Shown here one piece after another: positions 48,010 through 58,882 of a stretch of DNA of 64,000 bases (position 1 is the stretch's first letter; every line of letters begins with the position of its first letter). Both the position numbers and the translations under genes were made by a program. The notes beneath the pieces are model-generated. The model was not told the origin of the DNA, made no database searches, and was given only the letters and a program-made list of their open reading frames with translations. This DNA comes from Jacaranda mimosifolia (Eukaryota > Streptophyta > Magnoliopsida > Lamiales > Bignoniaceae), in assembly GCA_018894105.1 (NCBI GenBank), contig CM032125.1, positions 35,077,032 through 35,141,031 on the forward strand, in the 5' to 3' direction.

Positions 48010-48371
48010 ATTTAAACATTGACTGAGGACTTTTATTGCGCACGCAATCACGTGGTACAAATGCGAACAACCCCTCACTCATCATGATTGCTCAAATAGT
48101 AATTTTCAGTTTCCTTTTCAAGTTCAACTCATGAAAAAGTGAAAAGAAAGAAGATGACGAAAATTGAAAATATGGGACCCACACAGGTAGCTTCCTCGAA
48201 ACGAAGAAGGGGTCCTAAAGAGGAGATCAAAAGGGTCACGAATCTTCCAAACGGCATCGTAAATGGCTCTGTGCCCAAGAAAATCAACAGGGCGATTGAG
48301 GAGAAATTCTTGACCGTAGACTTACGATCTTGACTCGAGTTGACTAGGTTACTTCACTTGCTGATATATAA
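48010..48371 (+). promoter_or_regulatory. Promoter of HIPP copy D: G-box, three W-boxes, TATA box
   Basis: CACGTG at 48049-48054. TTGACC at 48310-48315 and TTGACT at 48330-48335 and 48340-48345 are WRKY-box cores. TATATAA at 48365-48371 places transcription start near 48395-48405, about 150 bp before the ATG. Clustered W-boxes suggest WRKY (defence or stress) control; this is inference. Confidence 0.75.
48139..48333 (+). other. 64-codon open frame inside the copy D promoter (unproven)
   Basis: Encodes a very basic peptide (MKRKKMTKIENMGPT..., SSKRRRGPKEE, TNLPNGIVNGSV). It lies upstream of the TATA box, so it is not a leader ORF of the HIPP mRNA. In copy C about 75 bp including its start are deleted while the rest is conserved. 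It could be a captured exon fragment or chance; no family recognised. Confidence 0.3.
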
Positions 48372-48549
48372 ACAGATTAGCCCTTGGAGAGCTGGGCAAC
48401 TCCATTTCTTCCTTCATCTCCTTACCTCGATTTCTCCGAATTGAATATTCTTCTTCTTTTTCCATTCTTTCTTACATCAATTGTCGATAGGCGACTTTCT
48501 CCGAGAAAGCCCTTTTCCTCGGATCTCGAAGCTTTTCAAGAAAAGAAAA

Positions 48550-49380
48550 ATGGTCAGTGCAGTAGATTCTGATTCTTGATTTTGTTCTCTACTAGGGACT
48601 TTTTGAGGATGTAATAAAAAGTTTTTATTTATGTTTATGTTTTCTTGGGTTTTGCTTTTTCAGATTCTGATACTCGAAAGGCATAAATTTTGCACTGTTT
48701 TCGGATTTCAATTTTGTCTATCTTTTAGCTGAAAACTAGGAAAGTTTCTTTATTCTAACCATTCTTGGATGTGAATTCTCAATTTTGACCCTTGTCTGTT
48801 TGCAGAAAGTTGTGCTGAAGTTGGAATTTGCTGATGAGAAAATCAGGCAAAAAGCCATGAAAAAGGTCTCCGGCCTCGCAGGTTAGTATTAACTATGCCG
48901 AGAAAATAAAATTTCAAGTGAATCCCAGATCTTTGCAGTATTCGGAAACAACCCGCAAACTTTTAGTAATTTCACTTCTGGATCTTAACAGGGGTGGAGT
49001 CGATTGCACTTGATCCAAAGGACAAAAAGTTGACCGTTACCGGAAACGTAGATCCCGTGGCTTTGGTGGCGAAATTAAGGAAAATTTGCTACACGGAGAT
49101 AGTGTCTGTCGGGCCGGCAAAAGAGCCCGAAAAGAAGAAAGAAGAGCCCAAAAAGCAGGAGGGCAAGAAAGAAGAGGCCAAGAAGGATGAGAAGAAGAAA
49201 GACGGCCCGATAGAGGATCCGGCCCAATTGCTGAAGGCTTATCAAACATTCTATCAACACCCCTATTATTATCAACACCACCAGTATCAGCCTTACCAGC
49301 CGCCAGCCGGGGCGGCGCCGCCGCCGTATTACTATCATAGAAGCGTGGAGGAGGACCCTAATAGTTGCGTTATTTGTTGA
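48550..49380 (+). CDS. HIPP copy D: intact HMA-domain isoprenylated protein lacking CxxC, 155 aa
   Basis: Exons 48550-48552 (the ATG alone), 48806-48881 and 48992-49380, all GT-AG, join in frame. Residues 1-67 form a beta-alpha-beta-beta-alpha-beta HMA domain: KVVLKLEF, helix [28 protein letters not shown], helix [16 protein letters not shown]. The metal loop (residues 10-13, ADEK) has no CxxC, so classical Cu/Zn binding is unlikely. A K/E-rich linker (70-105) and a Tyr/Pro/His-rich tail (about 118-145) lead to the CaaX box CVIC (152-155), predicting prenylation and membrane attachment. Layout and length fit the HIPP39/HIPP16-like group. It is the only copy of the array with all parts intact. 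Proteins of this kind are known pathogen-effector targets and sources of integrated decoys in immune receptors; a role here is inference. Confidence 0.9.
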
Positions 49381-49712
49381 AAAAGTATGAAAATTAATTC
49401 GTATGTTATGGTTTTATTTTAAAAAGGGATATTTAATTGTTGGTTTATTTCTTTTTTGGTAATTATATTGCTAGAGTTTTGTATTAAAAAAGAGGGCCTT
49501 AAACATTATCATGTATATATAAAAGTTGTCGCTTTAAATAAATTTCTATAATTCGGTTAAATTGAATTTCAATTTTCTTGCATAATGGCAGGATAACTCA
49601 CAAAGTCACATAATTTATATGACGAAATTCATATTTTTTTTAAAAATTAATTAATTAAAATTCAATATCGAAACATAATAGTCACCTTTGATGAATTTTC
49701 AAAAGGTGATTC
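49381..49712 (+). other. 3' flank of HIPP copy D
   Basis: Conserved with copies A, C and F (GTTATGGTTTTATTTT, GGGATATTTAATTGTTGG, AGAGTTTTGTATTAAAAAAG); likely 3' UTR and polyadenylation region. Confidence 0.65.
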
Positions 49713-50205
49713 GAGATTGTTTGTTTTTATTTTTTACACTCATTGTTATTTTTTTTATCAAAATAAAAATAGAAAATTATCACTATTTTTATCATTTTTT
49801 AAAATATTTTTATTTTTAAAATATTTTTTATTATATTCTCTCTTTATATTTATTTATTTTTCAACTCTTATCATTACTTTAATTATTTTTTATCTTTTCA
49901 ATACTTTTTATACATCATTCATCACAAAAATATTATAAATTAAAATTATAATTATAATTATAATATTATTTTTTCAAACAATCACGCATCATATCATCAA
50001 TTCAAAATAAAAAATTATACAATTTTAATATAACAAAACCAAATATTCAAATAGATTTCATTTTTATACTTATATAAATTTATAATTTTCCACAACACGT
50101 TCAAATAAAATTTTATTTTTAAATTTAATTATTTTAATTAATTTTTCTCTTTCTATTTTCACTTAAAAATAAAAATGCCTTTTAAAAATAAAACCAAACG
50201 GCCCC
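49713..50205. mobile_element. MITE (about 490 bp) with empty sites in blocks C and F
   Basis: Ends GAGATTGTTTGTTTTTATT and (opposite strand) GGGGCCGTTTGGTTTTATTT. Copies C (about 40665-40685) and F (about 55915-55935) read AAAAGGTGACTAGTTTATTA straight through. The right flank is TTA; the left flank has mutated. Confidence 0.82.
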
Positions 50206-52778
50206 TTAGTTTATTATGGAAAGATGCGTCTTGAATTTGAAAGCTTATCTTGAGAGGTCAATTCTATATGTCACCAATAATTCTACCAAGAAGTGTCCTT
50301 TTCTTTCTTGTCAATCAATCTACGTTAAGCCTCAAACTATTGACTTATTGGCATCGCTCTCCTATTTGCATATGTCAGATTCGGAATATAAATTTTAAGA
50401 AAATCTTAATATATTTATGTATGTATAAATAATAATAATTAATACTGGAGATACAGATATGATATATATGCTGATGATATGAAAACCTAAAAACGGTATA
50501 GTATTAAGTAAATAACAAATCATAATCTAAATTAAGGAGTAAAATGAACTTTGAAATATTTTCTAACTTACTTTACTATATATATGAAATATTAATTTCT
50601 ATTTAATTAGGATCAAACACAAATAGTATAGAAAAATATTACATATTTGAAAATATATAATAGAAGTATCTCATCGTTGTAGTAGACTTATGACTATGAA
50701 CATTTCTTCTTGGAGTAACCTTCATTTTCACTTGTGGCTGTCAAATATGATAATAGTATTATCTGTATTAGTGTTAATTAATTGTTAACTCAGCCGGCCA
50801 CTTTTGGCATTAGTCCAATTGGACTTGACACTGGACAGGCAATATAGCATAAAATGCCGTCATAATTATATTGACAGCGCACGGCGGCTGATTTTGAAGT
50901 GGATTATAAATTTTCAAATATTGTAATTAATGATATCAAATTTTATTTCAGATTAATAGAGTTAAAATTTTTAAATTAATTATGAATTATTTTATCTTTT
51001 TTTTTTGGGTTAAATTAAAGTCTTCACAAGAGGTAAAAATCTTCACAACGTTGATCAATAGGATAACATTTCATGAGATTAAATTTTTAATATATTATGA
51101 TGACTTTAGACAATATCAATAGCCATTTCTTTAAGTGGTTCTTTGATACGAGATAAAATTCAAAAAGATAATTTGTCATTGAAATAACAAAGAAATACCC
51201 AAACACTGCACTTGTGTCCATCGATTTAGGACTCATGGAAGTATCTGGCCCGCCCATTCGACCTTTATGTGATAGGTCCATACTCTTGTTTTTATATAAA
51301 TACATTCTTATTCAGATTAATCGAGTTAGTTAGTCCAATTTTTTACTCATAACTAATCCGACCTCAATACCTTGACAGTGACTCACATATCGAAAGGTTA
51401 TAAATAAAATATTATTTACCACATTCTTACTTTATTTTGTATTTCAGATCCTAAATTCCATAATTTAACTCGTCCAAAGGACTTAAAGAATACAAATAAA
51501 TTGTATTGGAGAATGGAGATGGCCTCATTTCCAATATAAAACTCACTCTTGGATCTTAGTTCTTGGCATTTATAGGTGTCGCCTAAAAATATTAAATATA
51601 TAACACAGTAAATATTTAAAATTTATGAATTTTAAATTGTTTGCTTACTTTATTAATTAACTGATTAGTTTAATTTAAAATAGACAGCTATAGATGAAAA
51701 AATAAAAATAAAAATAAAAAATAATTGTCACATTACAAAAGACACCTAAGTATGATGTTGCATAAAATTATTGGCGAGAGGCACGAGGCTTTTGGTTGGG
51801 TTAGTTAGTTGATTTTCCATGTTAGGAAGGTGTTTAAAAAATATTTAATTAATTATTGATTGATAAGCGACAAATGATTAAATAATTTCATTTTTTTTTT
51901 TTTGATAGATTGTCCTAAATTAAGGTTGTCTAATTGTATGTATACTCAAAAATCTTAAGCTAAATTTGAAATATATGACATGCTACTATATGGACGTGTA
52001 TCAATTTTATCATTTGATTTGGAAAGTTGTAGTCCATGAAGAAAAAAGGATATGCTCTTTTGACCTTTTCAACACGGATTACTTTTTTTGTACAAAAAAA
52101 ACTCGATGAACACATTTTGGTTACATATGGGACCTCTATGTTTATGGGTTATTTGATACTAGAAATTTTATTACAATTTTATGCACGTGCTAAAATTTTA
52201 TATTGTTCTTTTGTATAATATTATAATTTTTTAATATTTTAAATATATTTATTTGAAATTTTAGATAAGAAAAAAATTATGATAATATGGTCATAATTGA
52301 ATAATAAAATGCAAACAATGAGTAAATAATAGTTACTCTATTATTTAATTGTGACAGTTAAAAGATATTAATGAGGATATTTAAATAGAGCATTCAAAAT
52401 CACATCAAAGGGGATTGATGTTTTTATTAAAGATATTAGTGTTGTGATTATTATTTAATAGTATTTAATTTATTTTTTATATTTTACTTCATTGAATATT
52501 ATGATTTTTATAATTCAAATTTAAAAACTTATATAATAATAACTTGAAATAATTTTGGTTAACTTAAAATTATTTTTAGTTTTATTTTTTCAAAAGATTA
52601 TTCATATAAGAAATAAAAATATAACTATTATAATAAAATAATTTTTAAGCTAATTACATTGGTTCCACAACTAGACATACTACACTTTACTCAAATTAGT
52701 TGTAATTTTATTATTCTTTTTGGTATATGTTGTTAATATTATTAATTTTTCCGAAATAATATACTTACTACAAACTAA
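50206..52778. other. Intergenic between HIPP copy D and PAM68-like copy 1
   Basis: No gene. 50206-51830 pairs with block C; 51780-52778 pairs with 61920-63228 of block F. Short frames are not conserved. Confidence 0.6.
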
Positions 52779-53113
52779 GGTAATGTTTGGTTATGTTTTT
52801 TATTTTATTTTATTATGTGTTTTGAGAGAATGAATTATTGGAGAATGTGAAAGTTATTTTTTGGTATGTTTGTTTATGTTTTGGAGGAGACATTTTTTTA
52901 CTGTAGCAGTCAAATCAATGCTTTTTGTTGGATTTTTAGGGTGAAAATGGAATTGAATAATTATTTTAATATTAGAATAATAATAAAATATAATATATAT
53001 ATAATATGTATGTATATATTAGAGAATGTGTAATTTAGAAGAAAAATGGGGATATATTTGATTATATTTTCCCAAAACAATGTTGTTCTAAGGAAACATA
53101 ACCAAACATTCCC
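52779..53113. mobile_element. Harbinger-type MITE (335 bp), TAA duplication, empty site in block F
   Basis: Ends GGTAATGTTTGGTTATGTTT and (opposite strand) GGGAATGTTTGGTTATGTTT; TAA at 52776-52778 and 53114-53116. Block F at about 63223-63238 reads CAAACTAAACAAACC, the exact empty site. Confidence 0.92.
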
Positions 53114-53222
53114 TAAACAAACCAACAAACATTTCTTAAAGCGGGTAACAACAACTAATACTATCACATTAAGAGAATAATAATTTTACCAAAAAATAAA
53201 AAATAAAAATCTCACACTCAAA

Positions 53223-53773
53223 CTACCTATTGCCAATCTCTTCTTCCTCCTTCCACATCTCAACCCAATTCTTCTCCACCTGCTCAAACCCAAGAAACGA
53301 CCCCTCTTCCTCTGCATCCAAACTCGTGGACAGACTGCCATAAGCAATTCCAAGTGCTGAAGCTCCAAAAGTAACAAAAGTGGTCAGCAGTGGCAGCCAT
53401 TTTGGCACATCCCACAGTTGTTGTTCTCTCAACACACTGCAAACTTGCAGCCAAGCAAAACCAATACCTAATGGGACCCCAACGTAGAACAAAATTCTTG
53501 ATATCATCCTCTCCCACACCACGTCAGGTATTTTATCATCATCATCCGTGTCGTTCTTTTCATTTCTTGCTGTGCTGCTTTTTCTGGCAATGGATTCTCC
53601 GTCTTTTGGGCTGCTGTGAAGCCCTTTGCTCCGCCGTGCAGCCGCCACGTTCTTGGTGGTGGGAATGGCGTTTCACGGCGGACGTGGTGGAGGGCTCGGT
53701 TGGTTTGTGGCCATGCAGTTTGTTTTGTGATGTGTGGAGGTATGATTTGTTGTAGAATGGCAAGAGTATTCAT
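53223..53773 (-). pseudogene. PAM68-like protein, copy 1 (frameshift in the transit-peptide region)
   Basis: The mature part (frame ending at 53223) is almost identical to the intact copy at 63316-63864: IPDVVWERMISRILFYVGVP, a second helix LLTTFVTFGASALGIAYGSL and FLGFEQVEKNWVEMW. The N-terminus (MNTLAILQQIIPPHI...) is in another frame. At about 53611-53616 this copy reads CTGCTGTGAAG where copy 2 has CTGCTGGTGAAG, a 1-bp loss near residue 53. Translation from the natural start therefore gives a wrong 89-residue protein. An in-frame ATG at 53648 could give a 141-residue form without the targeting N-terminus. Most likely a pseudogene. Confidence 0.85.
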
Positions 53774-53845
53774 GGCTTGTTACATTATGCTTGTTTATAT
53801 TGTTTTAACGAAAGTGCATTTATATATTTAGTGTGTGTTGTTTAG

Positions 53846-53858
53846 AAATATCTTATCC
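53846..53858 (-). promoter_or_regulatory. CCA1/RVE-type site AAATATCT fused to an I-box, PAM68-like copy 1
   Basis: AAATATCT (53846-53853) overlaps CTTATCC (reverse GGATAAG, I-box) about 75 bp upstream of the copy 1 start. The same pair precedes copy 2. Confidence 0.5.
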
Positions 53859-53969
53859 AGATACGTGAATGGCTGTGTTTTTTCCTGTATAATGTGCCCC
53901 GTCACAATTGGACTTAAATTATTGGTGAAGATGCACCTTTTTTGGTCTTTAGTAGGAGGATATTTCTAT

Positions 53970-54670
53970 ATGGACCCTTTATGCTGAAATAATTAGTCTG
54001 TTGTAAAATATACATCTTGGATATATGGCATAAAACTGGAGCTGCTCATTGATTCTCTCATGCTTAAACCCAGTGCGCCCGTTGAACGCGATAATCGCCT
54101 CCGGACTGACCATGGACAATTTGTCCAAAAGAGATATTCAATGGGTATGCACGTTCTTTATCGTCAAAGCTCAGAAGGTGTTCACCTTTTCAACTTCTTC
54201 TTGAGTGTGATGGGACATGAAAGGTTCATATACAATTGTGAGCCAAGAAAAATGCATATTGTTTCTACAGAAAACGATGTGTTCTTAATATTAAAATTCC
54301 ATCTGAACAATTCTTTAGGAGATCAAACTATATGATGCTCCATTTTGCATGGATTCATGCCAAATTGACTTTAAGGCGGCATGAACCAATATCTTCTGCC
54401 ATATATGACAAAAATATTTGCAGAGAGAATCATTCACTTACAAATTTACAAGCAAGACATGCAGCCTTTAGCTGCAAGCTTCAATTTTTGTGCAAAATAG
54501 GCCTGCAAATTACCATGCTTATTGTAATCTTCACAAGACTATACCTTATGAGTGATCAGGCTTTCTTAGCTTCTCATATGATTTCCGGGAAACCTGCATG
54601 AATCAACAGTACTATAAGAAATTATGCCTAGTGAAAAGCATTGTCATAAACCATGTATAAATGAGCAAAG
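53970..54670. other. Unique 0.7-kb segment between blocks D and F, unrecognised
   Basis: It has no counterpart elsewhere in the window and is less AT-rich than its neighbours. Two open frames occur on the plus strand (54060-54335, MLKPSAPVERDNRLR...; 54332-54601). A possible minus-strand exon near 54552-54602 (VSRKSYEKLRKPDHS) has a good CAG acceptor but meets a stop. I recognise no family; a gene fragment carried in by a transposon or by the duplication junction is possible. Confidence 0.4.
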
Positions 54671-55066
54671 TTGTCATCAATCTGCCTTTAGATTCTGAAT
54701 CTTGATTTTGCTGTTTGCCCGGAACTTCTTGAGGATGTAATAATTTACTTTATTTTTTCACTTTTTCTTTTTATCTGGGATTTGCTTTTATAGATTCTGA
54801 TGCTCAAACGCATAATAATTCTTCCGCTCTTTATTATTACTATTTTTATTTGTAGAAAAGTTGAACTTCATTGTGATTTTTACAGTCTGTCTTTTGTCTT
54901 CCCTTACGAGGAATCTCACCGCGCCCAGAAGGAATTATTCTTGAGCCCATTGTACGTGCATTTTAATATAATACAATGTATATAATTTAGCTAAAAACTA
55001 GGAAAGATTTCCTTATTCTAAGAATTTTTGGATGTATATCATAATTTGGATCCTAATTTGTTGCAG

Positions 55067-55621
55067 AAAGTTGTGTTGCTAGTGGATATTACTGATGATA
55101 AAATGAGGTCAAAAGCCATGAAAAACGTCGCCACCCTCTCAGGTACCCAACTGCACTAGTATGAAAGTCAAGCCAAAATTTAGCACCCTTAATTTTCAAA
55201 TAAAACCCAGATCTTCGCAGTGTGCCGAAACAACCCACAAATTTTGAGTAATATGTTTTTTGAATCTTAATTTTCTACAGGGGTGGAGGCAATTGCATTT
55301 GATTCAAAGGACAAAAAGTTGACCGTTACCGGAGGCATAAAAGATCCGGCGGCTTTGATGACTAAGTTGAAGAAAATTTGCCATACGGAGATACGGTCTG
55401 TTGGGCCGGCAAAAGAGCCCGAAGAGAAGGAAAAAGAGACCAAGAAGGATGACAAGCAGAAAGACGGCCCGAAAGAGGATCTGGCCCAATTGCTGAAGGC
55501 TCATACCCCACTTATTATCAATACTCCAATTATTATCAATGCCACCAGTTTCAGATTCAGCCTTATCTTAGAAGTGTGGAGGAGGATCCTAATGGTTGTG
55601 TTATTTGTTGAAAAAGTATGA
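55067..55621 (+). pseudogene. HMA array copy F: HIPP-like pseudogene without first exon, CaaX frame lost
   Basis: HMA exon 55067-55142 (KVVLLVDITDDKMRSKAMK) and last exon from 55281 ([19 protein letters not shown], then [15 protein letters not shown] and a K/E-rich linker) are well kept. Near 55503 the frame slips: the translated end HTPLIINTPIII... stops at 55619-55621, while another frame reads a Tyr-rich tail ending VEEDPNGCVIC with stop 55609-55611. No start-codon exon is present, since sequence upstream of about 54680 is unrelated. No CxxC metal site. Pseudogene, probably untranslated. Confidence 0.83.
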
Positions 55622-56010
55622 AAATTAATTCACAAGTTATTGTTTTATTTTAGAAAGGGATATTTAATTGTTGGTTTATTTCTTTTTCTAGAGTTTTGTA
55701 TTAAAAAAGACGGCTTTAAATATTATCATATATAAGTTATTGCTTCATTTATTTTTCTGGCCAATAATTCGGTTAAATTGGATTTCAATTTTCTTGCATA
55801 ATGGCAGGATAAATCACAAAGTCACATCATTTATATGAAGAAATTCTTTTTTTTTAATTTTTTTTTAATAAAAATTCAATATTGTAACATAGTAGTCAAT
55901 TTTGGTGGATTTTCAAAAGGTGACTAGTTTATTATTATGAAGAGATGTATCTTGATTTTGAAAGGTAGAGGTCAATTCTACATGTCAGTAATGTCACTAA
56001 TTATGCTACC

Positions 56011-56536
56011 CAATGATTAAAAAATCGGACCGAACCGGCCGGTTCGACTTGGAACTAGCCAAGGTTTCGGTCCGATTTGATACATAAAACCAGTTGGTTG
56101 AAAAATCGGTGCGGTGAAAATCGGTTTTTAGTTTTTTTTTAAATAAAAATTTAAAATTAATTAAATTAATATTTTTTATTTATATTTTAAACTTTTATGA
56201 TGTTTGATTTGGTGTTTATTTTTTTGTAAGTTGTAATGGATTCTATAATGATAGTTTCTAGCAAGTCTTATTTTATGAATTGATATTTTAAATTGATGTA
56301 TGAATATTATTATGGAGTATAGTGGAAAAAGTTTTATGATATTAGGTAATTTTTATTTTTTTCTCTTTACATATATATATATATATTTACATTTTTTATA
56401 TTTCTAATATATTTATATAATATTAAATATAATTATGACGTCACACCGATTGAACTAGTGGTTAAACCAGTTGAACCGGTCGAACCAGTAACCAATAAGG
56501 TCACTGGTTCAATCACCGGTCCGGTTTCTCAAACAT
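56011..56536. mobile_element. Non-autonomous TIR element of the CGGACCG...CCGG type, with empty sites
   Basis: Inverted ends ATGATTAAAAAATCGGACCG and (opposite strand) ATGTTTGAGAAACCGGACCG. TTATGCTACC is duplicated at 56001-56010 and 56537-56546. Copies C (about 40740-40755) and D (about 50276-50292) read through AATNCTACCAAGAAG. The 8-10 bp duplication fits hAT or Mutator-like elements. Confidence 0.82.
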
Positions 56537-56584
56537 TTATGCTACCAAGAAGTGTCCTTTTTCTCTGTGGTCAATTTACATTAA

Positions 56585-56971
56585 GAGGGTGTTTGGATAA
56601 GCTTATAAGTTCCTCAAAACATCTTATAAGATGTTTAAAATCTTATAAATTGATAAAAAATATTTGATAATTTTTTTAAAAAAATAGCTTCTAAGATCCT
56701 AAAATAAGATGTTAGGAGCTTATAAGTTTTTTTTTTAAAAAGTAAGGAGACCCCAACTTATTTTTAAGATCTTAACAAACTTCTTCATTTTTAATCATTT
56801 TAATTACAAAATTACAATTATTAACATCTTATAAGCTCCAAAATCTTATTTTATCCGAACACTTCAATAACTTATTTTAAAAAATAAGATCTAGCATCTT
56901 ATAAGCTCTAAAAACATCTTATAAGATGTAGGAGCTTATAAGATGTTTAAAATAAGTTTAGTCAAACCCTC
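56585..56971. mobile_element. Harbinger-type MITE (387 bp), TAA duplication, empty site in block D
   Basis: Ends GAGGGTGTTTGGATAAGC and (opposite strand) GAGGGTTTGACTAAACTT; TAA at 56582-56584 and 56972-56974. Copy D at about 50322-50335 reads TACGTTAAGCCTCAAAC without it. The interior is full of CTTATAAG-type palindromes. Confidence 0.9.
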
Positions 56972-57010
56972 TAAGTCTCAAACAATTAATTTATTGACAT
57001 CAATCTCATA

Positions 57011-57337
57011 TCTATTTATCTATACTATTATATATAGCGCAACGGTGTGGGATCTATAATTATGCAATTTTGGCCAATGGGCAAATTTTAAGAATTTTGA
57101 ACTTTTTAATTAAATTCAAAATTTTTATTAATTGTTGATTATTATCCTAACTGATATGATCGTATCTTCTCTTTAATTTTCTTTCAACAAATAAATTTAA
57201 AATTCAAAAGGTATTTTATGAGCACCAATTTTAAGGACTCCTACAAAAAAGTTATTCTATAAATTTCATCCCATTAAACAAATCATAGCTTATTGATCTC
57301 TACTTCCACTCTTCCCCTTTTTCTTCTTTTCTTTCTT

Positions 57338-57375
<38 letters not shown>

Positions 57376-58882
57376 CTGTGTGTGTGTGTGATAAATAAAT
57401 ATTTTGCTGATAATAAAAAATATTACAGCTAAATTGTAAGTAAATTATATTTAACAATGATAAACCTAGAAGATTAGAAAGTATTTTTCTTTTCAATTAC
57501 TTACAAACCACCTTACTTCTTTTTTCCCTTTATTTTCACATCTACCTTTGTTATTTGAGGTTTTGAACCTTTACCAAGATGTGGTATTTCTTTAGGTTGC
57601 AAGTTTTGCTCTTTTTCTTTCCCTTTTTCTTTTTTTCTCTCTTTCTTTTGTCAATTATAATAATTTGGTTTAGTTTGTAATTTATTATAATTCCTTTTTG
57701 TTGGGTTAATATTTTTATTCAATATTTTCTAAGTTCATATGTATTTTTCTTTTCTCTGTTTTGGACCATAAATATCATGTTTGAAAGGTATCTTTTAATT
57801 CTAATTTTGGAAATTATTATTGTTATTTTCACTTTCATTATTTTGTTGTGGTTTTTATTCATATTTTTTTTTTATCAAATTAATTCAATTTTTTCAAGTT
57901 ATATTTGTGTAAAAAATGTATGTATAATATATATACATATACATATATATATGCACCGGTTTTTCACTTTTCATATTTACTTGGTTTTAAGGACTACTTT
58001 TTAATTTCAATAATTAATTTAGTTTTATTTATTCATTACAAATCCTTTTTATTTGATTAATTAAATAACCCAATTTCTTTATAAATATCCTATTTTGATG
58101 TGTTACATAATTTTTGTAGTTTTATCCCTATTTATAATTTTTTTTATGCAACAATAATTTCTTAGACAATATTTTATATATTTCTGAACTGCTTTTTGAT
58201 TTAATATAGAATATTCACACTAATAAAGAATCTTAGTATTTTGGACCAAAATAATTTTATTACTAAAAGATATTTTGAAATAGTTTATATTTGTATTTTT
58301 TATGTGGAACCACTTGACCCAAATGAATTAGAACAGGACTTGAAATCAAAGTTGTTGATCCTCTACAAGATAAAGTTTGAAGTGGATAAGGTGTTGGTAT
58401 ATATATATAATCCCTCATATGTTGTGTATGTTGCTCTCTTCACATTAATAATTTTATTTAAAGTACTATAGCAATTTTATTTTAATGAATACTATTAAAT
58501 ATTACTACTTAACTATTTAAAATAATATTTTCTTTTAAAAATGATAATATTTTTTTATAGAATATAAAAATTTGTAATAACTTATCTATGAAATCACAAA
58601 AAATTAGTTGCATATTTATATTTTTTAAATTTATTAGTTAAGTGAATATACCGTGCATAGCACGGGGTTTACGCTAATACTATTATATATAGTACAACGG
58701 TGTGGGACCCATAATTCTGTAATTTTGGTTCTAATTGTGCAATTTTGGCCAAATAGCAAAGTCTTACAATTCTGAGTGTTTCAATTCATTTTTAAAAAAT
58801 TATTATTTGTTGATTATTATCTCTAACCGATGAGATTTATCTCTAATTTTCTTTCATTCAAAATTTAAAATCTATCTATCTA
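57011..58882 (+). mobile_element. Outer Helitron, 5' portion, split by another Helitron
   Basis: TCTATTTA (57011-57018) joined to TACTATTATATATAGTACAA (from 58678) rebuilds a Helitron 5' end, TCTATTTATACTATT. The inner element 57019-58677 sits between that A and T. It runs to about 58882, where a third 5' end begins. Its own 3' terminus is either lost or shared with 61136. Confidence 0.65.
57019..58677 (+). mobile_element. Inner Helitron (1.66 kb)
   Basis: 5' TCTATACTATTATATATAGC; 3' hairpin CCGTGCATAGCACGG followed by GTTTACGCTAA, inserted between A (57018) and T (58678). It contains a 35-bp poly-T tract (57341-57375) with a short TG repeat. No Rep/helicase frame. Confidence 0.85.

Larger units (their letters stand above)
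46766..53970 (+). repeat. Segmental duplication block D (pairs with C on the left, F on the right)
   Basis: 46766-51830 pairs with block C. 48600-53970 pairs with 54680-64000 (block F), including the PAM68-like gene at the end of each. Confidence 0.88.

Noticed and set aside
53390..53755. 121-codon plus-strand frame
   Set aside because: Antisense shadow of the PAM68-like gene; the same artefact occurs at 63480-63710.
57290..57496. Lys-rich minus-strand frame
   Set aside because: Translation of the poly-T tract inside a Helitron.
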